Shown here: positions 60,730 through 64,000 of the stretch, in pieces
Numbering within the stretch: the first letter of the stretch is position 1
Layout of the letters: each line of letters begins with the position of its first letter
Assembly: GCF_000472505.1 (NCBI RefSeq)
Contig: NZ_AWZR01000004.1
Span: 255,972-319,971, forward strand
DNA from: Luteimonas sp. J29
Lineage (GTDB): Bacteria; Pseudomonadota; Gammaproteobacteria; Xanthomonadales; Xanthomonadaceae
Direction: 5' to 3'
DNA: 64,000 nt
The notes under the pieces: model-generated
Databases searched by the model: none
What the model saw: only the letters and a program-made list of their open reading frames with translations
What the model was told of the DNA's origin: nothing
Translations under genes and position numbers: made by a program

Positions 60730-60903
60730 CCTTCCCCCGCAAGCGGGGGAAGGAGCAGGGCGACCGCTTCGCGATCGGATCCACCCGCCACGCCCCACTC
60801 CCTCCCCCGCCCGCGGGGCAGGGCCAGGGAGAGGGCAAGAGCCTTCAGGACATCCAGGCTCCTCCCTCCCCCGCTTGCGGGGGAGGGCCGGGGTGGGGGC
60901 AGG
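60730..60903. repeat. cluster of three CT/GA-rich palindromes (family A)
   Basis: Hairpins at 60730-60753 (CCTTCCCCCGC...GCGGGGGAAGG), about 60797-60830 and 60861-60903 (CCTCCCTCCCCCGCTTGCGGGGGAGGG...) fill the gap between convergent maeB and the response regulator. They match the elements at 2262-2349. The gap is 266 bp and holds nothing else I can identify. Confidence 0.75.
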
Positions 60904-60957
60904 CCCGCTTCCACCAGCCGGGCCACCACCCCCGACCCGGCCCCGCTCCCTCCCGCG

Positions 60958-61362
60958 CTAGCCCCGCTGCGCCACCAGCCGCAGCAGCAACGGCGGCAGC
61001 TCGTCCAGCGCATCCTTCGACAGCAGCCCGTCCGCCACCGGCACGCTGTCGCCGGGCGCCAGGCCGCCGGTGAGGAACACGAACGGCAGCGACGGATCGT
61101 GCGCCCGCACCTGCGTCAGCGCCTGCGCGCCGGAGAACCCGGGCAGGTTCAGGTCCGATACCACCACCTGCGGCGCGAAGCCGGCCAGCGCGGCCGCCAC
61201 CTCGATCGCGGTGCAGGCGCGCACGCAGCGCACGTCGATCCCGGCCTTGCGCAGCGCCCACTCCGCCAGCTCGGCGTCGTCCGGCGAATCCTCCACCAGC
61301 AGCACGCGCAGGCCGGGCGCGGAGAAGGCGAGGGGAGTGGCGGCGGCCACGACGGCGTTCAT
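60958..61362 (-). CDS. single-domain response regulator
   Basis: A 134-aa receiver domain with no output domain. The phosphoacceptor D70 lies in VVVSDLNLPGFSG, acidic residues EDSPDD are at about 24-29, Thr in VFLTGG, and Lys in LLSKDAL. The last replaces the usual KP motif. It ends in a short helix. The ATG at 61362 overlaps the upstream receiver's stop (ATGA). Last gene of a kinase-receiver-receiver operon. Confidence 0.86.
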   Translation of the reverse strand: MNAVVAAATPLAFSAPGLRVLLVEDSPDDAELAEWALRKAGIDVRCVRACTAIEVAAALAGFAPQVVVSDLNLPGFSGAQALTQVRAHDPSLPFVFLTGGLAPGDSVPVADGLLSKDALDELPPLLLRLVAQRG

Positions 61363-61799
61363 CCCTTCTTCGGCGGTTCGTTGAGCACCGCCCAGAAGCG
61401 CCCGAGCGTGCGCACCGCGTCGAAGAACTGGTCCACGTCCACCGGCTTGACCACGTAGGCGTTCACGCCCAGGTCCCAGCTGCGGGCCAGGTCGCTCTCC
61501 TCGCGCGAGGACGAGAGCACCACGATCGGCAGCGACTTGAAGCGGTCGTTCCTGCGCAGCTCGGTCAGCACCTCGAGCCCGTCCATGCGCGGCATCTTGA
61601 TGTCGAGCAGCAGCACCGCGAGGTCTTCGTCGGGCCGGTCCTTCCAGCGCCCGCGGCGCAGCAGGTAGTCGAGGGCCTCGACCCCGTCCTCGACATGCAC
61701 GATCGGGTTGGCGAGATGGGCCTCGCGCAGCGCGTCGATCGCCATCTCGGCATCGTGGGGACTGTCCTCGGCCAGCAGGATGGTGCGCAGCTCGCTCAT
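61359..61799 (-). CDS. single-domain response regulator (Rcp1-like)
   Basis: A 146-aa receiver similar to those paired with bacteriophytochrome-like kinases (Rcp1 type). The acidic pocket is AEDSPHDAEM, the phosphoacceptor D66 lies in AVLLLDIKMPRMDG, the switch Ser is in VVLSSSREES, and Lys is in YVVKPVD. The loop YLLRRGRWKDRPDEDL before the D strand is the Rcp1 hallmark. The start overlaps the histidine kinase stop by 4 bp (ATGA). Confidence 0.93.
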   Translation of the reverse strand: MSELRTILLAEDSPHDAEMAIDALREAHLANPIVHVEDGVEALDYLLRRGRWKDRPDEDLAVLLLDIKMPRMDGLEVLTELRRNDRFKSLPIVVLSSSREESDLARSWDLGVNAYVVKPVDVDQFFDAVRTLGRFWAVLNEPPKKG

Positions 61800-63607
61800 T
61801 GCTTGTTCTCGTTGGCGGCCGCGGTCTCGCCCGCGGCGGGAAGGGTGAAGCGGAAGGTGGCGCCCTCGCCGGGCCGGGCATGGGCCTCGATCCGGCCGCC
61901 GTGGCGGGTCAGCACCCGGCGCACGCTGGCCAGGCCGATGCCGGTACCGGGGAACTCGCTGGCCGGGTGCAGGCGCTGGAACACGCCGAACAGCTTGCCG
62001 GCGTACTGCATGTCGAAGCCGGCGCCGTTGTCGCGCACCTCGAACTGGTGCGAGCCGTCGGCCAGCTGGTGGTAGTCGACCTCGATCCTCGCCGGCTCGC
62101 TGCCGCGGCTGTACTTGACCGCGTTGCCGAGCAGGTTCAGCCACACCTGGCGGAGCATGTTCTCGTCGCCCACCACCACCGGCAGCGGCGCGATCCTCCA
62201 GTCGATGACGTGCCCGGGCGACTCGCTGGCGTTGTTGGCGTCGAGCATGGCCCGGGTCTCGGCCACCAGCGACTGCATGTCCACCACCTGCAGCCGCAGC
62301 GCGCTGCGGCCCAGGCGCGAGTACACCAGCAGGTCGTCGATCAGCGCCGACATCCGCTGCGCCGACGACACCATGACGCCGAGGTAGTGGCGGCCCTTGT
62401 CGTCGAGCCCGTCGCCCAGGTGGCGCGAGAGCTTGTCGCCGAAGCCGGCGATGTGGCGCAGGGGCGCGCGCAGGTCGTGCGAGACCGAATAGCTGAAGGC
62501 CTCCAGCTCGCGGTTCACGTCCGAGACCTGCTCGATCTTGCCCTCCAGCTGGCGGTTGAGCTCGCGGATCTGGCGGTCGCTGGCCTTCTGCACGCTGATG
62601 TCGCTGGCGGTGACCAGGGCCACGCTCGTGGCCGAGTCCGGCAACGGCATGCGCCTGGCGTTGATCACCATGGTGCGCTCGACGCCGTCGGCCGTGCGCT
62701 GCACCTGCTCGTGGTCCCACAGCTCGCGCCCGCGCGCCAGCACGTCGGCCAGCCGGCGCAGGATCAGCTCGTCGTCCCAGGCGCCGCCGCCGATCTCGCG
62801 CAGCGGCCGGCCGCGCGCATCGTCGTCGTCCACGCCGTAGAGCTCGGCGAACGCGGCGTTGTGCATCACCACCCGCTGGTCCGCGTCGAGCAGCACGATC
62901 GGTTCGCGCACCGTGTCGAGCACCACGCGCGAGCGCATGCTGGCGCGCTGGGCGTCGTCCTCGGCGCGCAGCCGGTGCGACATCTGCCGCGCCGCGTAGA
63001 CGAGCAGGCCGCCGAGCAGCAGCAGCTGTCCGATCATCGCCGCCCAGGTCGCCACCCGCGCCCGCCGCTCCAGGCGCTGGGCGCGTTCCAAGCGCTCGCC
63101 GAGCAGCCGCTCCTCCTCGGACACGATCTCGTCGACCAGGTTGTGGATCGGATAGCGCGCGACCATCGCGTCGATGTCGGCCACAGTCACGTCGGCGGCC
63201 GCGGACTCGACGATGCGGTCGGCGTGGGCCTTGCGCAGCAGGATGTTGGTCTGCAGCGAACCGATGCGCACCTGCTGCGCGGGGTTGTCGCGGGTCAGCT
63301 CCTGCAGCCGCTCCAGCGCCGGCAGCAGGCGCGCGCGGCTTTCGCTCATGCGCTCGCGCAGCAGCTGGTTGTCCACGCCCGAGGCGATCGACAGCGCCCC
63401 CGACTCCATGTTGCGCATGTCGGCGGCGATCGAATGCACCGTGGAGGCGGTCTCGTGGGTATGGGCCACCATCGACCAGGCCGCGTTGGTGTTGTGCGCG
63501 GCCTGGCGCAGCAGCAGGAACGGGGTGACCACGATCAGCACCACCGCCAGGCCGAGCGCAGGCAGGCGCCAGTTCGACAGCGGTTGGGGCAAGGCGGAGT
63601 AAGGCAT
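61796..63607 (-). CDS. membrane sensor histidine kinase (CHASE3-PAS-HisKA-HATPase)
   Basis: A 603-aa kinase. Transmembrane helix 1 is at about 15-34 and helix 2 at about 188-206. The region between is a CHASE3-like helical sensor (ADMRNMESGALSIASG...). A PAS domain covers 225-345 (VLDTVREPIVLLDADQRVVMHNAAFAELYG). The HisKA motif has H377 in FSYSVSHDLRAPLRH. The HATPase region contains WLNLLGNAVKYS, EVRDNGAGFD and GTGIGLASVRR. The stimulus is unknown. First gene of a three-gene operon with the two receivers. Confidence 0.95.
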   Translation of the reverse strand: MPYSALPQPLSNWRLPALGLAVVLIVVTPFLLLRQAAHNTNAAWSMVAHTHETASTVHSIAADMRNMESGALSIASGVDNQLLRERMSESRARLLPALERLQELTRDNPAQQVRIGSLQTNILLRKAHADRIVESAAADVTVADIDAMVARYPIHNLVDEIVSEEERLLGERLERAQRLERRARVATWAAMIGQLLLLGGLLVYAARQMSHRLRAEDDAQRASMRSRVVLDTVREPIVLLDADQRVVMHNAAFAELYGVDDDDARGRPLREIGGGAWDDELILRRLADVLARGRELWDHEQVQRTADGVERTMVINARRMPLPDSATSVALVTASDISVQKASDRQIRELNRQLEGKIEQVSDVNRELEAFSYSVSHDLRAPLRHIAGFGDKLSRHLGDGLDDKGRHYLGVMVSSAQRMSALIDDLLVYSRLGRSALRLQVVDMQSLVAETRAMLDANNASESPGHVIDWRIAPLPVVVGDENMLRQVWLNLLGNAVKYSRGSEPARIEVDYHQLADGSHQFEVRDNGAGFDMQYAGKLFGVFQRLHPASEFPGTGIGLASVRRVLTRHGGRIEAHARPGEGATFRFTLPAAGETAAANENKQ

Positions 63608-63954
63608 CGTGCAGTCAGGACCGGTCGGACACGGGAAACCGGCCGCCGGCCACGGCGCCTCACTCCCCTGCGATGGCGATCATTGCCGACCCGGTCCCGG
63701 CGGGCAATCGCCCGAGGCGGTGCGGGCGCATTCGCCCCACCCGGAAGGTGGCGCATCCTGACCGGGCAGGTGTGCACGCCGCGCGAAGACGGCTCGCCAC
63801 GCGGGATCGGCGGACGGCAGGGATGCCGCGTTGCGCGACCGGATGCGCCCCGGGCGCGTGGGTCCGCGACGCGGGCGGGACGCAGTCTGGCAGGGGCCGG
63901 GACGAAGGCGGGCGGCGAAGCGGCCGGGCGATCGGGTGCTGGAGCCGGAGGAGC
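63608..63954. other. gap without a recognised gene
   Basis: About 350 bp upstream of the kinase gene. The open frames here are short and compositionally like antisense shadow frames. I see no tRNA, no clear promoter and no hairpin with a T-tract. The kinase promoter presumably lies within it. Confidence 0.5.
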
Positions 63955-63984
63955 GGTGGTCGCGGCTGAAGCCGCTCCTACCAC
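63955..63984. repeat. REP-like palindrome, family C, single unit
   Basis: GGTGGTCGCGGCTGAAGCCGCTCC carries the same core as the unit at 49694-49720. It is flanked by its own GGTGG and CCACC arms, so the hairpin is longer. It lies just before the window end, and another unit may follow outside. Confidence 0.75.
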
Positions 63985-64000
63985 CGCCAGGCACACCGTA

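Noticed and set aside
63535-63996. Open frames of 100-150 codons in the region after the kinase gene
   Set aside because: Pro/Arg-rich, no ribosome-binding site, and one overlaps the palindromic repeat at the window end.

Overview
The window is a 64-kb stretch of very GC-rich chromosome (roughly 70 percent G+C by eye) from a gammaproteobacterium, most likely a member of the Lysobacteraceae/Xanthomonadaceae (Luteimonas-, Lysobacter- or Xanthomonas-like). That placement is inferred from gene content: a glyQ/glyS pair beside a stand-alone GspE-type ATPase, a GrxD-rhodanese fusion, a plant-type glutamate-cysteine ligase, two DsbA proteins beside a cytochrome c4, a PlsB acyltransferase, and several families of short extragenic palindromes. 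I see no phage, transposase, CRISPR array, rRNA or tRNA. Coding density is high, many neighbours overlap by 4 bp (ATGA/GTGA), and long antisense frames are common because of the base composition.

Layout. 0-12.4 kb: glycyl-tRNA synthetase (glyS, glyQ), a GspE/PulE-like ATPase, a secreted GH11 xylanase, a BPSS1780-like membrane protein, the tatABC-RDD operon (tatB frameshifted), a SYLF-domain protein, ferrochelatase and an alpha/beta hydrolase. 12.4-20 kb: a lipoprotein, a YgjP-like metalloprotease, rdgC, ttcA, fbp, a YdcH-like protein and plsB. 20-28.5 kb: a TonB-dependent receptor, an EEP-family phosphodiesterase, two DsbA oxidoreductases, cytochrome c4, engB, a secreted protein and a VIT-family transporter. 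28.5-38.1 kb: a GH13 maltodextrin hydrolase, glutamate-cysteine ligase, a lipoprotein, PEP carboxylase and the frmR-frmA-frmB formaldehyde-detoxification operon with a recognisable operator.

38-50.7 kb: a soluble chemotaxis receptor, an exported protein, a Dph6-like ATPase, a frameshifted ThuA/discoidin protein, an AraC regulator, a DegV protein, a two-gene amidohydrolase operon in which the second member has lost its HxH motif, AMP nucleosidase, a DUF924 protein and a GrxD-HesB-like-rhodanese fusion. 50.7-64 kb: a polysaccharide deacetylase, a tightly coupled aminotransferase-SGNH hydrolase-methyltransferase operon, rsgA, a QEGLA-motif protein, a C4-dicarboxylate transporter, NADP-malic enzyme and a histidine kinase with two single-domain response regulators.

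Themes that link the genes are thiol and formaldehyde chemistry (glutathione synthesis, frmRAB, GrxD, DsbA), anaplerosis and C4-acid use (ppc, dctA, maeB, fbp) and extracytoplasmic polymer breakdown (GH11, GH13, the TonB receptor, Tat export). The observations most worth checking are the tatB frameshift in a (GC)6 run, the frameshift in the ThuA/discoidin gene, the apparently non-catalytic amidohydrolase paralogue, and three families of palindromic repeats. I did not find a convincing wholly new multi-gene system. The nearest candidates are the aminotransferase-SGNH-methyltransferase operon and the kinase with two receivers.
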